Source: Brasenia schreberi (taxonomy: Eukaryota; Streptophyta; Magnoliopsida; Nymphaeales; Cabombaceae). Taken from it: DNA of 64,000 nucleotides. A program made the translations under genes and the position numbers. Of the stretch, positions 1 through 12,925 are shown piece by piece. Location of the stretch: contig JAYKKT010000041.1 in assembly GCA_036023115.1 (NCBI GenBank), positions 434,501 to 498,500 on the forward strand. The letters run 5' to 3'. The stretch's first letter is position 1; every line of letters begins with the position of its first letter. Under the pieces are notes generated by a model, which saw only the letters and a list, made by a program, of their open reading frames with translations, was not told the DNA's origin and ran no database searches.

Positions 1-1250
1 CAGCAGAAACAGTTCAGGATACAGAAATTAGCCTTTGGCATTGTCGTCTTGGTCATCTACTTGTGTCGAAACTTCAATATGTTATACCTCACCTTAGAGT
101 CAAGTCCAATAAATCTCAATTTGAATGTGAAGTCTATCAGCTTGGAAAACACCAAAGAGCTCCTTATCCTTTAAGTGACTCTAGGCGATTTCAACCTTTT
201 GAACTTCTTTATTCTGATATATGGGGTGTCAGTCCAGTTACTTCATTATTTGGTCATAAGTATTTTTTCTCCTTTATTGATGATTGTACATGTCTCACGA
301 TCGTTTATTTAATAAAAACAAAATCTGAAGTTTCTTCTATCTTTCCCATTGTGCATAAATTTATACTTACTCAATTCAATGCTTCCATCAAAATCCTTCG
401 GTCAGATAATGGTGGAGAATACATCGACAATCAGTTACAAGAGTATTTACGACCATAGGGCATTATTCATCAGACTTGTTGTTCTTATACACCTCAGCAA
501 AATGGCATCACTGAAAGGAAAAATCATCATATTCTCGAGGTAGCTAGAACTCTATTACTTCAAAATAATGTTCCTAAATTCTATTGGGGAGAAGTTGTCC
601 TTACTGCTGTTTATCTAATCAATAGAATTCCGAGTAATACAATCCAGGGTGCAAGTCCTATGCAATGTCTTGATAAAGAATCGAAACCCTTTCATATAGT
701 GCCTCATATCTTTGGTTGTACCTGTTTTGTGCATATACATCTCCCTAATCATGATAAACTTGATGCAAAGTGGGTGAAGTGTATTTTTCTCGGGTACTCA
801 AACTCTAAAAAAGGGTATAAATGCTATGACCCTCTTCTTAAAAAACTATATGTTTCCATGGATGTCACTTTCTCAGAATCTACTCTCTATTTCTCTTCTC
901 CACCAGAATCAACTACACCTCCACCCAATAGTACTTGTGTCCTTCCACTAGTTCCTAGTGAGGGGGAGTATATTGCAGAATCAAAGGAGATACTAATGTA
1001 CAAGAAAGGACTGAGGAAGATTGTTTATTCTTAAGAAGAACCGCGTGCTAAAGAAATTTCCCCTGAATCAGATCCTCAATTGCAAGTGGAAGAAGACCTG
1101 GAGATTCCTATTGCCATTCGCAAAGGTAAACGCACATGTGCACGGTATCCTATCTCTGATTGTGTGTCATATGGAAACACTTCCGAGAATTATCAACATT
1201 TTATTATGAATGCTGAGAAACATAAAGTTCCTATGTCCAATGGTTGCTTA
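1..1250 (+). mobile_element. Ty1/copia retrotransposon fragment (pre-integrase + integrase), decayed
   Basis: Reading frame 3 runs in from the window edge. It carries the GAG-pre-integrase motif WHCRLGH near 45-65, then the integrase core with YSDIWG, FIDDCT and RSDNGGEY, then YTPQQNGITERKN and YWGEVVLTAVYLINRIP. A single in-frame TAG at 456-458 interrupts otherwise continuous integrase coding from 3 to 1034. After a second stop at 1032-1034 the same frame resumes (IAIRKGKRTC, YPISDCVSY), which is the linker copia elements have before reverse transcriptase. No RT, RNase H or 3' LTR follows. From about 1250 the sequence is instead intron and exon of the minus-strand phosphatase gene, so the element is 3'-truncated. 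Its 5' part lies outside the window. Family assignment is firm from motif order; the exact right breakpoint is approximate. Confidence 0.9.
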
Positions 1251-1317
1251 AAACATGACATAATTGTTATTGCATACTTAGCAAAGTTCAGCCTGATGTG
1301 CCTTAAAATATCCTTAC

Positions 1318-4140
<2,823 letters not shown>

Positions 4141-4142
4141 CT

Positions 4143-4262
4143 CGGTAAAGAGAGAAGGGAGGAAGTTGGTAGTCCTCTGCTGGTTGGAGACGGCGACATC
4201 GAAGTCTGATTAACGACCCCGGTTGACTCAAAGCACCGGGGAGTTTCTGGGAGGGTGATGCG
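4143..4262. repeat. Phosphatase-gene 5' flank, copy 1 of a dispersed duplication
   Basis: This segment just upstream of the phosphatase ATG (minus-strand gene) is closely repeated at about 6053-6170, in the same orientation. Shared stretches include GGTAGTCCTCTGCTGG and GGAGACGGCGAC. Confidence 0.8.
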
Positions 4263-4379
4263 AGTCTCCCTCCCCAGAAAAAGTCGTTCAAACACTTCAT
4301 GTATTGCAGATGCCCGTTATTTCGAGGAATCTCATGAGAAAGGAGGTTCCCATATCCTGTCCAGCTCTTGCCTTTTCGT

Positions 4380-5000
4380 GTCGGACACGATACGAAGCTA
4401 ACCACGACACGAAACCGAACCGTGACCAAACCGGTTTTTGTTTGTGCTCAAAATCGTCTGAAATTGCAAAGAATTGTTAAAAGATTTGAAATTTTAAAAG
4501 TTAAAGCTATAGAATTGGCGGTTTGAAAATACTGGTTTGGGTTCGATGCATGATGGAACCATAATCGAACCTGGTGGTCCCTGGATTAAAGTTCTCCGTT
4601 CCAATCAGTTTCTGGACCGGTTAGGTTTCGGTTCCAAATCGGTAAAGTTGGTGTACGTGGTCAATCTTTAGTCTAATACCCATTAGAAGAAAAAACCAAA
4701 AGTAGACCTGGTTGATTTGGGAAAATAGAACAGCCGACTCCAAACAGCTAGTTTTGGTAAAAACAGAACGTGGAACTCGAGTCCGGTTCTATTTTTCACC
4801 CCGACCAGTTCCATGTCAGTTCTAGGTTGGTTTCGGTTCCAGTTTCCTTTTAAATATATGAAATAAAGATGGAATTTAAGGAGAAAAAAGGACTTTAACC
4901 GACAGTTTCGAACAACCGGTACGGTTTCTCAATAGGTGGGGATCCGGATTCTTGTTCCTGTTCTGAATGGTTTGGGTCTGCTTCAACTTGCAGGGTTGGG
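4380..5000. repeat. CCGGTT-rich repeat (hAT-like non-autonomous family), boundaries unclear
   Basis: Many AACCGGTT, CGGTTTCGGTTCC and GAACCGAACC strings occur, like the bounded element at 6374-6918. No clear termini or target duplication were found. No coding potential was seen. Confidence 0.5.
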
Positions 5001-5329
5001 TCCATACGGACCACCTCTATCTGAAACAATGTACTCCAAACTTGGAAACTTGGATTTGGGTTGGATGACCTGACTCGATAATTTACTATAGGGTTTGGGT
5101 CAATAATCTAAAGTTGCATCTAGCTATTTAGATTAATCAGGTGTATTTTGCGCGTAGGTAATCTCTCATTAGTGTGTGATCTATTCATTGGATTTGGGTT
5201 CCAGCCAAGCTCCCTCCAGAACCAATCACCCCATACATGCATTGGGACCTGAAATTTATGTGATATTTAATTTGGGTTGTATTTTGGTAACTGGATGTGT
5301 CAAGTTGGATTCTGATTCGGGTTTGAATC

Positions 5330-5690
5330 GATCCATTGACATCCCTACCTACAACTGTTGACTAAGCTATTTCAGCTCATTGTTCAGGAATCAGTTGTGG
5401 AAATGAGAAAGGAGTCAAGTGCATATTTATTTGAAATGTCTGCTCTTGTGAGTTCAACTCTTTATGCAAGTTCATGGTGAAACTTTATATGGTTTTTCGA
5501 TGAATTAACACATATTTTTAAGCTTATGATCTAAGTACACAATTTATGAATATATTTCTGCGCTATAGATTGTTCTTTTCTTTAATTAAATGCTAATATG
5601 ACAAAATCAAGATCAATGACAATTGAGAATCCATGTTAAGACCCTACTTTGTGCGCTCAAGATAAGTAAGTTTATTGGGTAGTTTTTCAT
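5330..5690. repeat. Local segmental duplication, copy 1
   Basis: ACTGTTGACTAAGCTATTTC near 5352 recurs at about 6350. TTAATTAAATGCTAATATGA near 5583 recurs at about 7208, followed by similar text to ATCCATGT and ACTTTGTG. A third, shorter copy of the right part is at about 9045-9110. Copy 2 (6325-7290) is longer because two elements inserted into it. Confidence 0.7.
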
Positions 5691-5699
5691 CTTTCGACA

Positions 5700-6052
5700 A
5701 CCCGAAAAGAAGTTATCGGCCACAGTCTGCAGATAAAAGATGCTTCTGATATTACGGAAAATCTAGTACTAGAGGCACAGATATTGAAAATGGTGGCACC
5801 AATGGCTTCACCATGACAGTGTTATGCTTCTGCTAGCAAAGTGTTGCAATCTCTGCCTGGCAAATTCATATGAGAGAAGAGGAACCAGAGCTTGGGTTAT
5901 ATATTCGTGTGCTAATCCACTTCCATTAATACTGATTGATCAAGGGAATTATTTTTTATAATATTCTGCAAAATTCAAAACAGAGCAAAATAATTCATTG
6001 ACATTTGTTCAAATCATCACCAGTTACAGCAACTAAACCTTCTTGTCTGAGA
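5700..6052. other. Unannotated spacer
   Basis: No recognisable gene, RNA or mobile element; all frames are short or interrupted. Confidence 0.5.
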
Positions 6053-6170
6053 CAGAGGGAAGGGAGGAAGGTGGTAGTCCTCTGCTGGTCGGAGACGGCG
6101 ACGGAGATGACGAAGATTGTTTAGCATCCTGATTGACTTAAAGGACAAGGAAGTTCCTGGGCCTTCGGAC
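6053..6170. repeat. Second copy of the phosphatase 5' flank
   Basis: Matches 4143-4262 with scattered substitutions. It is detached from any phosphatase coding exon here, so it is a promoter/5'-leader fragment carried by a local duplication. Confidence 0.75.
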
Positions 6171-6373
6171 AGTCCAAGCAGCAGTTGATGTCAGCGGGTT
6201 GGATTCGGGTAGGATTTGGTTTGGGTCTGGATGTTCATTGAGACCCGATACTAGAATGTGTCTTTCAATTGGGTCGTGTTTTGGTTACTGGATCTCTGTG
6301 ATTGGATTCCAATTTGTGCTCGAATCAACCCATTGACATTCCCACCAGCAACTGTTGACTAAGCTATTTCATG

Positions 6374-6918
6374 GGCATAAATGGACATGTCCGGTTTCGG
6401 TTTTCATGGATCGTAACCCAACTATCCCAAGGTAGGTTCTGCTTCTGAGAGGTGTCGGTTTCGGTTTGAATTCAAAACTGCTCAAAACCAATAAATAAAA
6501 ATTTAAACTTTTAAAATTTTAAAAATAAAACATATTATATATATAATATAAACAGTCATCGTGACTTCATCATCATAAGGCTGAATATATACAATATATT
6601 ATATTTTTAAAATTTAAAGTTTAAAATTTTATTTATTGCTGTCATCCTCCTGAAAAGGCGAGGGAGGGTGGGGGCCAGAGGCTCAAAGGGGTCAGACCTG
6701 GGCCGAGGTGGTTCAGAACTACCAGTTCCCATCTATCAGTTTTTTTTTCGGTTCCGGTTATGGTTCAAGTGCAGTTTTTGAAAACGTCAAACCGAACAGT
6801 TCTCAATTCTCGGTTTCATGTCCGATTTCAACAGTTTTGGTTCCGACTAGTTCCAGAGCTGGCCCGGTTCCAATTTGAATCAGCGAACCGGTTTCAAACC
6901 GGTCATGTCTAGGCATAA
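6374..6918. mobile_element. hAT-like palindromic non-autonomous element with 8-bp target duplication
   Basis: The left end (GACATGTCCGGTTTCGG near 6384) and right end (ACCGGTCATGTCTAGGC near 6898, reverse complement GACATGACCGGTTT) are terminal inverted repeats. Flanks are ATTTCATG (6366-6373) and CTTTCATG (6919-6926), an 8-bp duplication with one mismatch. The middle (6480-6640) is an AT-rich fold-back, with AAATTTAAACTTTTAAA answered by TTTAAAATTTAAAGTTTAAA. An 8-bp duplication with short inverted ends suggests the hAT superfamily; no transposase is present. Confidence 0.7.
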
Positions 6919-7054
6919 CTTTCATGTCCATCTTATGATTTCATTAATTTTTGAGGCAAGTTCATATTGGAACTTGATACGGCTTCTCGAAGAATTAATA
7001 CTTAATTTAAGCTTACGATATAAAGTACATAATATGAATATTTGTTTGTTTGTT

Positions 7055-7162
7055 TGTTAGAACGAGGAGGTTGAAGCCAAGTATGCATGCCTCGAGTATC
7101 AAACTCACGACCTTGATCATGTGAGCTGAGTCCCCCTCTAGGTGAGCTAATGCTTTGAGTGC
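7055..7162 (-). mobile_element. tRNA-derived SINE
   Basis: Read on the minus strand it has an A-box-like stretch (TTAGCTCACC), then a B-box-like stretch (near GTTTGATACTC), then a product-like tail. It lies inside copy 2 of the local duplication and is absent from copy 1 (5330-5690), which gives a filled and an empty site. Confidence 0.6.
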
Positions 7163-7329
7163 ACATAATACGTAAACTTACTTATATGCTACAGGTTGTT
7201 TTTTTCCTTAATTAAATGCTAATATGACATAAGATCAACCTCAATGAGGGTGAAAAATCCATGTAGAAACCACACTTTGTGACAGCTTTTAGAAGTAACT
7301 CTATATAAGAGAGAGTGATTGGATCTTAC

Positions 7330-7437
7330 TCATTCATGTATATCCATTGCTTTTGTATTACACAAGCGTAATATTTTTTTTTTGAATTTTCCAAAACCCA
7401 CGAAAAATTTGAAATTACACTCATGCCAACAAAAAAC

Positions 7438-7438
<1 letters not shown>
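7330..7438. mobile_element. ACTCATG-type palindromic MITE
   Basis: Ends CATTGCTTTT and ACTCATGCCAACAAAAA are near-inverted, with an AT-rich middle. Same family as 7960-8075, 12480-12610, 17430-17515 and 53885-54085. Confidence 0.5.

Positions 7439-7439
<1 letters not shown>

Positions 7440-7496
<57 letters not shown>
7440..7496. repeat. (TA)n microsatellite
   Basis: Uninterrupted TA dinucleotides, ending in AAAGAGAGA where the next short element begins. Confidence 0.97.
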
Positions 7497-7498
<2 letters not shown>

Positions 7499-7765
7499 AG
7501 AGAAACTAGGAGATACTAGACACCTCATGAAGACTCTATTAGACGATCTGCAGCATTCGTGCGATCGCATGGACGATACAGATCGAGTTAACATCAACAT
7601 CAATATGAGGTTTGAAGCCATTTAATATACATGAGTACATTAAATGCGACTCGGGATGGGTACTTTGATTATCACCGTTTGATTGATCGTACTGACGATA
7701 ATGATGATCAAGTGATGTATAGCATGTAAAGTTGTCTAGCATCTCTCTTTCTTTATATATATAAG
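7496..7765. mobile_element. Short non-autonomous element, family M3
   Basis: Shares order and wording with 23212-23465: TCTATTAGA, CATTAAATRCGA, GGTAATCAAG or GATCAAGTGATG, then GTCTAGCATG. It is bounded by AGAGAG on the left and CTCTCTTTC with TATATA on the right. Confidence 0.55.
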
Positions 7766-7864
7766 AAAACTATATCCTATCTTCTAAATATATTTTCAAC
7801 CATTGCTTTTAAGTGACATGAGTAGTGATGATCAAGTAATGTCTAGCATGTGAAGTTGTCCAAC

Positions 7865-7867
<3 letters not shown>

Positions 7868-7938
<71 letters not shown>
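7868..7938. repeat. (CT)n(TA)n compound microsatellite
   Basis: CT repeats pass directly into TA repeats, at the edge of short elements on both sides. Confidence 0.97.
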
Positions 7939-7940
<2 letters not shown>

Positions 7941-7959
7941 AAAATTGGATTATATCTTA

Positions 7960-8075
7960 TTCATACATATTCAACCATTGCTTTTAAGTAGCATGAGTGT
8001 AATTTTAATTTTTAAAAAGATTTCAAAAAATATAAAGAATATTGTTATTAAACTCATGTCACCCAAAAACAATGA
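7960..8075. mobile_element. ACTCATG-type palindromic MITE
   Basis: Left CCATTGCTTTTAAGTAGCAT then GAGTGTAATTT. Right AAACTCATGTCACC then AAAAACAATG. The ends are inverted and the middle is AT-rich. Confidence 0.6.
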
Positions 8076-8105
8076 GTGAATTGTGTTAAAGATGGGCAAG
8101 ATCCA

Positions 8106-8150
<45 letters not shown>
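8106..8150. repeat. (TG)n(TA)n microsatellite
   Basis: TG repeats pass into TA repeats directly before element 8153-8362. Confidence 0.95.
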
Positions 8151-8152
<2 letters not shown>

Positions 8153-8154
<2 letters not shown>

Positions 8155-8362
8155 ACATGCTAACACACTTAGGTGCTAAAAATTTTCAATTATCCATATT
8201 TGATGATATAGATTGCAATCTGAAATTTAAAACTTAAAAATACTCATGAATGAAGTGTACTTACAAAAAGTATACATTTAGTTTTAACTTTTTAGATTTA
8301 AATTTTAATCATCCATTGAGATTTGTTAGAATTTGATATCATCTAAGTGTGCTAGCATATAC
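8153..8362. mobile_element. Short palindromic element, family M1
   Basis: Left end ATGCTAACACACTTAGGTGC and right end CTAAGTGTGCTAGCATATAC are inverted repeats. The interior has GTACTTACAAAAAGTATACA and TTTAGATTTAAATTTTAAT. Relatives lie at 20118-20345 and 30262-30475. Both flanks are CT/TA microsatellite. Confidence 0.7.
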
Positions 8363-8369
8363 CTGTTCT

Positions 8370-8371
<2 letters not shown>

Positions 8372-8466
<95 letters not shown>
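8372..8466. repeat. (CT)n(TA)n compound microsatellite
   Basis: CT repeats followed by about 28 TA repeats, abutting the right end of element 8153-8362. Confidence 0.97.
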
Positions 8467-8468
<2 letters not shown>

Positions 8469-8469
8469 C

Positions 8470-9040
8470 CACCCCCACAATGATCATTATCAATGTTTTA
8501 TAATAGGTCTTATCACCAACATCAACCATTCAGCTACCCTTACGAATTTCTCCAAATAATTCAACCAAACCGTGTTGACACCAGCAAAACCAAGAGCTAA
8601 CTTTTGTTGCTACATTTACGTCCCCAGAATTCCTGGTCATTGAAATTGATGATGGATTTTTGGGATCGTTTTGTTCGTGTTAAACTTGGTCCGTGTGATC
8701 CGCTACCCGACCCAAGGGAATGTGAAGGATGAAACCGTGTGGATTAAAATGAGGCTTTGCACTGGAGCAAATAATCCTTTTCTGATTGTTAATTAAATCC
8801 ATCAAAAATTCATTTTTCTAGTATGTAACAGTCGAAACATAAGTATCGACCCGAAAACCAAAAGAAATGTATGTCGACACAAGTAAGCTTATCGTATAAG
8901 CTTTTCATCTTTCGCCAACCCGTGCTGGACAATTTGGGCTTTGATGGATCAGTTCTTTCATGGGTTTCAGCTTGAGTTGCCTCCTTTGCTTTAAAAGAGG
9001 TCGAAGAAGGCAAGTGTTATAAGGAAATAATAATGTATGA
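8470..9040. other. Unannotated spacer
   Basis: No gene or known element recognised; short frames only. Confidence 0.5.
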
Positions 9041-9119
9041 TATTTGCTTTAATATAGTTAAATGCTAATATGGCACAAGATTGATTCCTATGGTGACCAA
9101 AAATCCATGCAGCACACCT

Positions 9120-9355
9120 TAGACATGGGCCGTTTGGAACAGAACTGACAGTTCCAACCAGACCCAGAATTGGAACCGAACAGGAGGGAATCCCTAACTC
9201 GGTTTCGGTTTCACCTTTAGCGGAATCAGTGGTTCAAACCGTCAGTTCGTTTATTTTTCATTATTTTCTTGAAAACATTAATTTTGTAATATTTTTTCCG
9301 CAAACTGAAAGCAAAGCAAAAACCAAGCAAGGACCAGGGGAACCGGCCATGTCTA
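9120..9355. mobile_element. hAT-like CCGGTT element, small copy
   Basis: Left end TAGACATGGGCCGTTTGG and right end GAACCGGCCATGTCTA are inverted repeats of the same type as 6374-6918. The interior is rich in GGTTTCGGTTTC. No convincing target duplication was seen. Confidence 0.6.
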
Positions 9356-10001
9356 GCCCGCTCCACTTCGTGTTAGAAAAGGCTTGGTATGGTTTATGAA
9401 AAACCTGAGACAAGCACGAAAATGATGGCAAATTTACACACAACATGAAAACCAGACACGAACACGACCTGGAAAGTCTGTGCTTGTATCCACTCACATT
9501 CTCATGCAAAAGTGGGGTTACCTTCCAGTTCACCTTTCAAGACACGAAGACGAGATCACCATATGCAAACAGAAAATAAACATAGTCTGAAAACCCTGTT
9601 CTCGTGTATTGTCAAAGCAAGATGGAAAAAAAAAGTTTCTCGTGTCTGGGATGATCTGTTTTTGCTGTAAACACGAAACGACACTGGCACCTTAGAACAC
9701 AAAATTAATGCTAACCCTACCTTCACTCGTGGACACGGCCCCTGAATCTTTTCCCTCATTTTCTCCTCTTCTTCTTCATGTTTGGATCGTGCATTGGTTC
9801 CATCACCTCCAATTCCACCAAATGTGTTTGGAATACCATATTTCGGGTCACACTTTTTCAGCCTAACAACACGAATTCTTTTCAAATGGAAAAACAAAAG
9901 AAAGGAATATACATTCTAAAGCACTCCACTATTCATGATAGTGATGCACTCACTCGGATCTCCTTATTGATACTACAATGTGGTAGATCATTAAGAGGAA
10001 A

Positions 10002-10002
<1 letters not shown>

Positions 10003-10058
<56 letters not shown>
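10003..10058. repeat. (TA)n microsatellite
   Basis: Uninterrupted AT/TA repeats, directly abutting the SINE at 10058-10180. Confidence 0.97.
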
Positions 10059-10061
<3 letters not shown>

Positions 10062-10180
10062 ACAAGAGGAGTCCAAAGCCTAAAACACACTCACGCATGC
10101 ACCTTTTGAGAGTCAAACTCCTCACCACCAGCAACAACGCTAAAGCTCCCTGCCGTCAAGCTAATGATCTCGGTGCAATA
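10058..10180 (-). mobile_element. tRNA-derived SINE (family A)
   Basis: On the minus strand: an A-box-like TTAGCTTGACGGCAGGGAGC, a B-box-like GAGTTTGACTCTC, then a 3' tail ending CTCCTCTTGTAACAA. It is the same consensus as the copies at 13138, 14270, 22118, 62718 and 63125. Confidence 0.75.
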
Positions 10181-10316
10181 CATATTTAAAAGTTAGACAT
10201 GCTGCATTTCATCACAATTTTCATAAATCATGGATGAAATAATTTATTCTATAGAACATGGGTTGTATTGACGGAACCCATGAACTACTGATGGAATAGA
10301 GAATGCTCCTTTTCTT

Positions 10317-10400
10317 TTGTTAGAAAGAGAGACCAAAGCCTAACACCCACTTACAAACTTCCTCAAAGGCAAACTCCTAGTCAGAGTGCCCTGCAAGTTG
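10317..10400 (-). mobile_element. tRNA-derived SINE (family A), degenerate
   Basis: It retains the tail (GACCAAAGCCTAACACCCAC in plus orientation), a damaged B box and GTTGAGC of the A box. Confidence 0.5.
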
Positions 10401-10649
10401 AGCACGAGCTTCTTTTGAAGAGTGAGGTCATATGAAACTTCACAAAGTTCATAATAAATTGCACCCCAATTTTCATAAATTTCTTTTCAAGGGCCCTTTT
10501 ATTTAAAAAATAAGGAAAAAGTGACATTTGAGGGTCTAGGTTTTCTTGTAATGCAAATACTATAATACAATTTCATGGATTAGGATAGTTTATATTTTCA
10601 AAAATAAGAAAAGAAAGTCTGAGGGTGTGTGTGTGTGCACGCGCACATG

Positions 10650-10960
10650 TCGTTGTGCTCACAATATGAAGCTCGGTTGCATGGAATTGAACAGTTCAAG
10701 TCTAATTCAATTTCAGTGAAAAAACAGTGCTAGAAAAGCAGGGTGCGATCAAGCATAGTCAAGCTCGAGTACACACACAATCAACTCGAATGGTCAAGAA
10801 AATGCTTGCCTCGAGCTCGGACAAGCTTCAATCTTCGGGCTCAAGATCGAGTTAAGTTCGAACAACTTGAGCTCAGCTTACTAGGCTCGTTTGAGCTTAG
10901 TGCAACCAAGATTGACTCGATTAAGCTCACCTCAAGGAGATGAAGCTGAAGATCATATAG
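10650..10960. repeat. GAGCTCG-rich interspersed repeat
   Basis: Repeated AGCTCGAG, AAGCTCG, CTTGAGCTCAGC and GACTCGATTAAGCTCACC strings in both orientations. A related but shorter stretch is at 49155-49270. It is probably a non-autonomous DNA element; termini were not resolved. Confidence 0.45.
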
Positions 10961-11270
10961 TAATATGAGAGAAACGCACTTAAAACCATAAAATACGATC
11001 TTCCTTTAAACTTCATTAATGGTCCAAAAACATCCACCTTTTCATAATTAATAACTTTCCTTTTATCAAACTTTCTCCTTGGGTGCTATTTTTTCTTCTT
11101 TCCCACTTTAATGATTGTTAACACCCCCTTAAGACATAGACAATCACATCAGATATGGGATTTGTATATGGCCCTTATAGTGCTCCACTAACACTGCCAC
11201 TTATTGGCTTCCTATAGCATGCCATGGCCTCTGCTTGATGTCATCCCTCCATTGTTACCATTGCTAAACT
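10961..11270. other. 5' flank of the MIZ1-like gene
   Basis: AT-rich, no repeat family recognised. It presumably holds the promoter and leader of the plus-strand gene at 11271. No TATA box was assigned with confidence. Confidence 0.4.
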
Positions 11271-11942
11271 ATGGAAGCTCCAGTGCCGGCAGTTCAGACG
11301 CCACCTTCATCACAACCACCGGCTGACAATAGCTCCCTGTCGAGCCGGTTCCATCGCTTGTTCAACTTCATGTTCTTCCCTTTGATCACAACTGGGTTAA
11401 AGATGGTTCAATTGCTTCGTCGTGGTGCTCGAACCTCGAGCAGGTCCGCCATAGGGACTCTGTTTGGCTGTAGGAGAGGTAAGGTGAGCTTGGCCTTTCA
11501 AGAGGGTCCGAAATGCATGCCCATGTTTATATTAGAGCTGCCCATGACAACTACTGAATTGCTAAAGGAGATGGGCTCAGGGCTGGTGAGAATTTCCCTA
11601 GAATGTGAGACCAACACACACAAAAAGAGCCTCTTGGAGGAGATGGTTTGGTCTGTTTACTGCAATGGGCGTAAGACAGGTTACTCAATGAAGAAGCACC
11701 TATCAGAGGAGGAGATGAATGTCATGAATATGTTGCGCAGGACGTTGATGGGTGCCGGAGTTCTGCCGTGCCGGCAGCCGAACCGAGAGACTCCCGACGG
11801 TGAGCTTACATACTTGAGGGCCCAGTTCGAGCGGGTGATCGGGTCGAAGGACTCGGAGGCATTTTACATGGTGAATCCTGATGGGGACTCTGGAAATGAG
11901 CTAAGCATCTTCTTGGTAAGGATATATCATACTGCTGTCTGA
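11271..11942 (+). CDS. MIZU-KUSSEI 1-like protein (DUF617)
   Basis: Intronless frame of 223 residues. The N-terminal 55 residues are Pro/Ser-rich and variable. The DUF617 domain spans about 60-218 and begins with the family hallmark GTLFGCRRGKVSLAFQ (62-77), followed by LELPMTTTELLKEMGSGLVRISLEC (in two parts, 88-111), YCNGRKTGYSMKK (130-142), PDGELTYLRAQFERVIGSKD (176-194) and the terminal ELSIFLVRI (210-218). The Arabidopsis founder MIZ1 acts in root hydrotropism; most paralogues are uncharacterised. The single-exon structure is typical, and the length is near the lower end for the family. The Met at 11271 is the first in frame and gives a sensible N-terminus. No frameshift or stop inside. 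Assignment to DUF617 is firm; which paralogue it is cannot be told. Confidence 0.93.
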   Translation: MEAPVPAVQTPPSSQPPADNSSLSSRFHRLFNFMFFPLITTGLKMVQLLRRGARTSSRSAIGTLFGCRRGKVSLAFQEGPKCMPMFILELPMTTTELLKEMGSGLVRISLECETNTHKKSLLEEMVWSVYCNGRKTGYSMKKHLSEEEMNVMNMLRRTLMGAGVLPCRQPNRETPDGELTYLRAQFERVIGSKDSEAFYMVNPDGDSGNELSIFLVRIYHTAV

Positions 11943-12480
11943 CACTTTATATTGGCTGTATATTCGTGAGGACACTAATTTCATTATTGAGTTTTTGCTA
12001 TATGTTATGAATAATGTGACATAGATAAGTTAGGGATTGGCAACTCATTCAGTGACTTTGCACTGGACATTCTCAAAATGGGTACAGTCGTATCGGTTGA
12101 ACTAGATTCGAAGCTTTCTTCTCCTTTCGTGTCTGAAAGAGAACCCGTTACCTCTTGATCATTGTGTGTACGAAGAACCGACCCCGTTGATATCTTTGAT
12201 TAGGAAAATTAGACTTTGTCTACTGGAATATATATATATATATATCCGATATATAAGAGAGATTCCAATTGAGAAGATTTATCGACCTGAGATGAAGAGA
12301 GAATTTTATTAGGAGGATCGAAGTGTAGAAAGTTATTGAACTTGTCCAGCCAATAAACTGTACCCATAGAAGAAAAAGGCATGCTTCATTGTATGGATTT
12401 CCTTGTCTTCGCAAACTTTGTTTCAATTGCTAAGAAACAGAATCACATTTCCTTTGCGCTAAAGGTTACTATTAACACGT
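11943..12480. other. 3' flank of the MIZ1-like gene and spacer
   Basis: Presumed 3' UTR then AT-rich sequence with a short TA run (12228-12246). Nothing else recognised. Confidence 0.4.
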
Positions 12481-12610
12481 TTTAATCATTATTACACTCA
12501 TGTCCACCCATTGCTTTTCAATAACATGAGTCTAAATTTAAAAAATAAAGGTTTTAAAAAAAGAACGAAGGATAATGTTATTACACTCATGCTTCCAAAA
12601 AGCAATGGTA
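12480..12610. mobile_element. ACTCATG-type palindromic MITE
   Basis: CACTCATGTCCACCCATTGC at the left (12495) and CACTCATGCTTCCAAAAAGC at the right (12585) flank an AT-rich core that begins with ACATGAGTCTAAATTT. Fold-back ends are visible. Confidence 0.6.
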
Positions 12611-12835
12611 GTATATGGATTAACAACGTTAGTGGTGTGTAAGATTCAATCTATATGTGTGTATGTGCACAATGGGCACTCTCTATTTTGTCACCTTCCA
12701 CCACTTCAACCTTCCTCCGCCACCACCACCCCAACCACCTTCCGCCTTATACACTCATTTTATGCCACCAGCTGCTGCTGCCACTGCATCCTACCTTACC
12801 TCTCTAACTGTTTACATATCCACTTTTTCCAGCAC

Positions 12836-12836
<1 letters not shown>

Positions 12837-12867
<31 letters not shown>

Positions 12868-12925
12868 CATATATATATATACATATATATATATATATTA
12901 TATACGTGTATGTATGTATATATAG
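12837..12925. repeat. (CA)n(TA)n microsatellite
   Basis: CA repeats pass into imperfect TA/TACATA repeats. The preceding CCACCACC-rich stretch is low-complexity and not a gene. Confidence 0.9.

Larger units (their letters stand above)
6325..7290. repeat. Local segmental duplication, copy 2, with nested insertions
   Basis: Homologous to 5330-5690. It is interrupted by the hAT-like element at 6374-6918 and by a SINE at about 7055-7162. Removing both restores the order seen in copy 1. Confidence 0.65.

Noticed and set aside
10058..10180. Possible tRNA gene because of A/B-box-like motifs
   Set aside because: It cannot form a full cloverleaf, and the repeated family with an A-rich tail fits a SINE.
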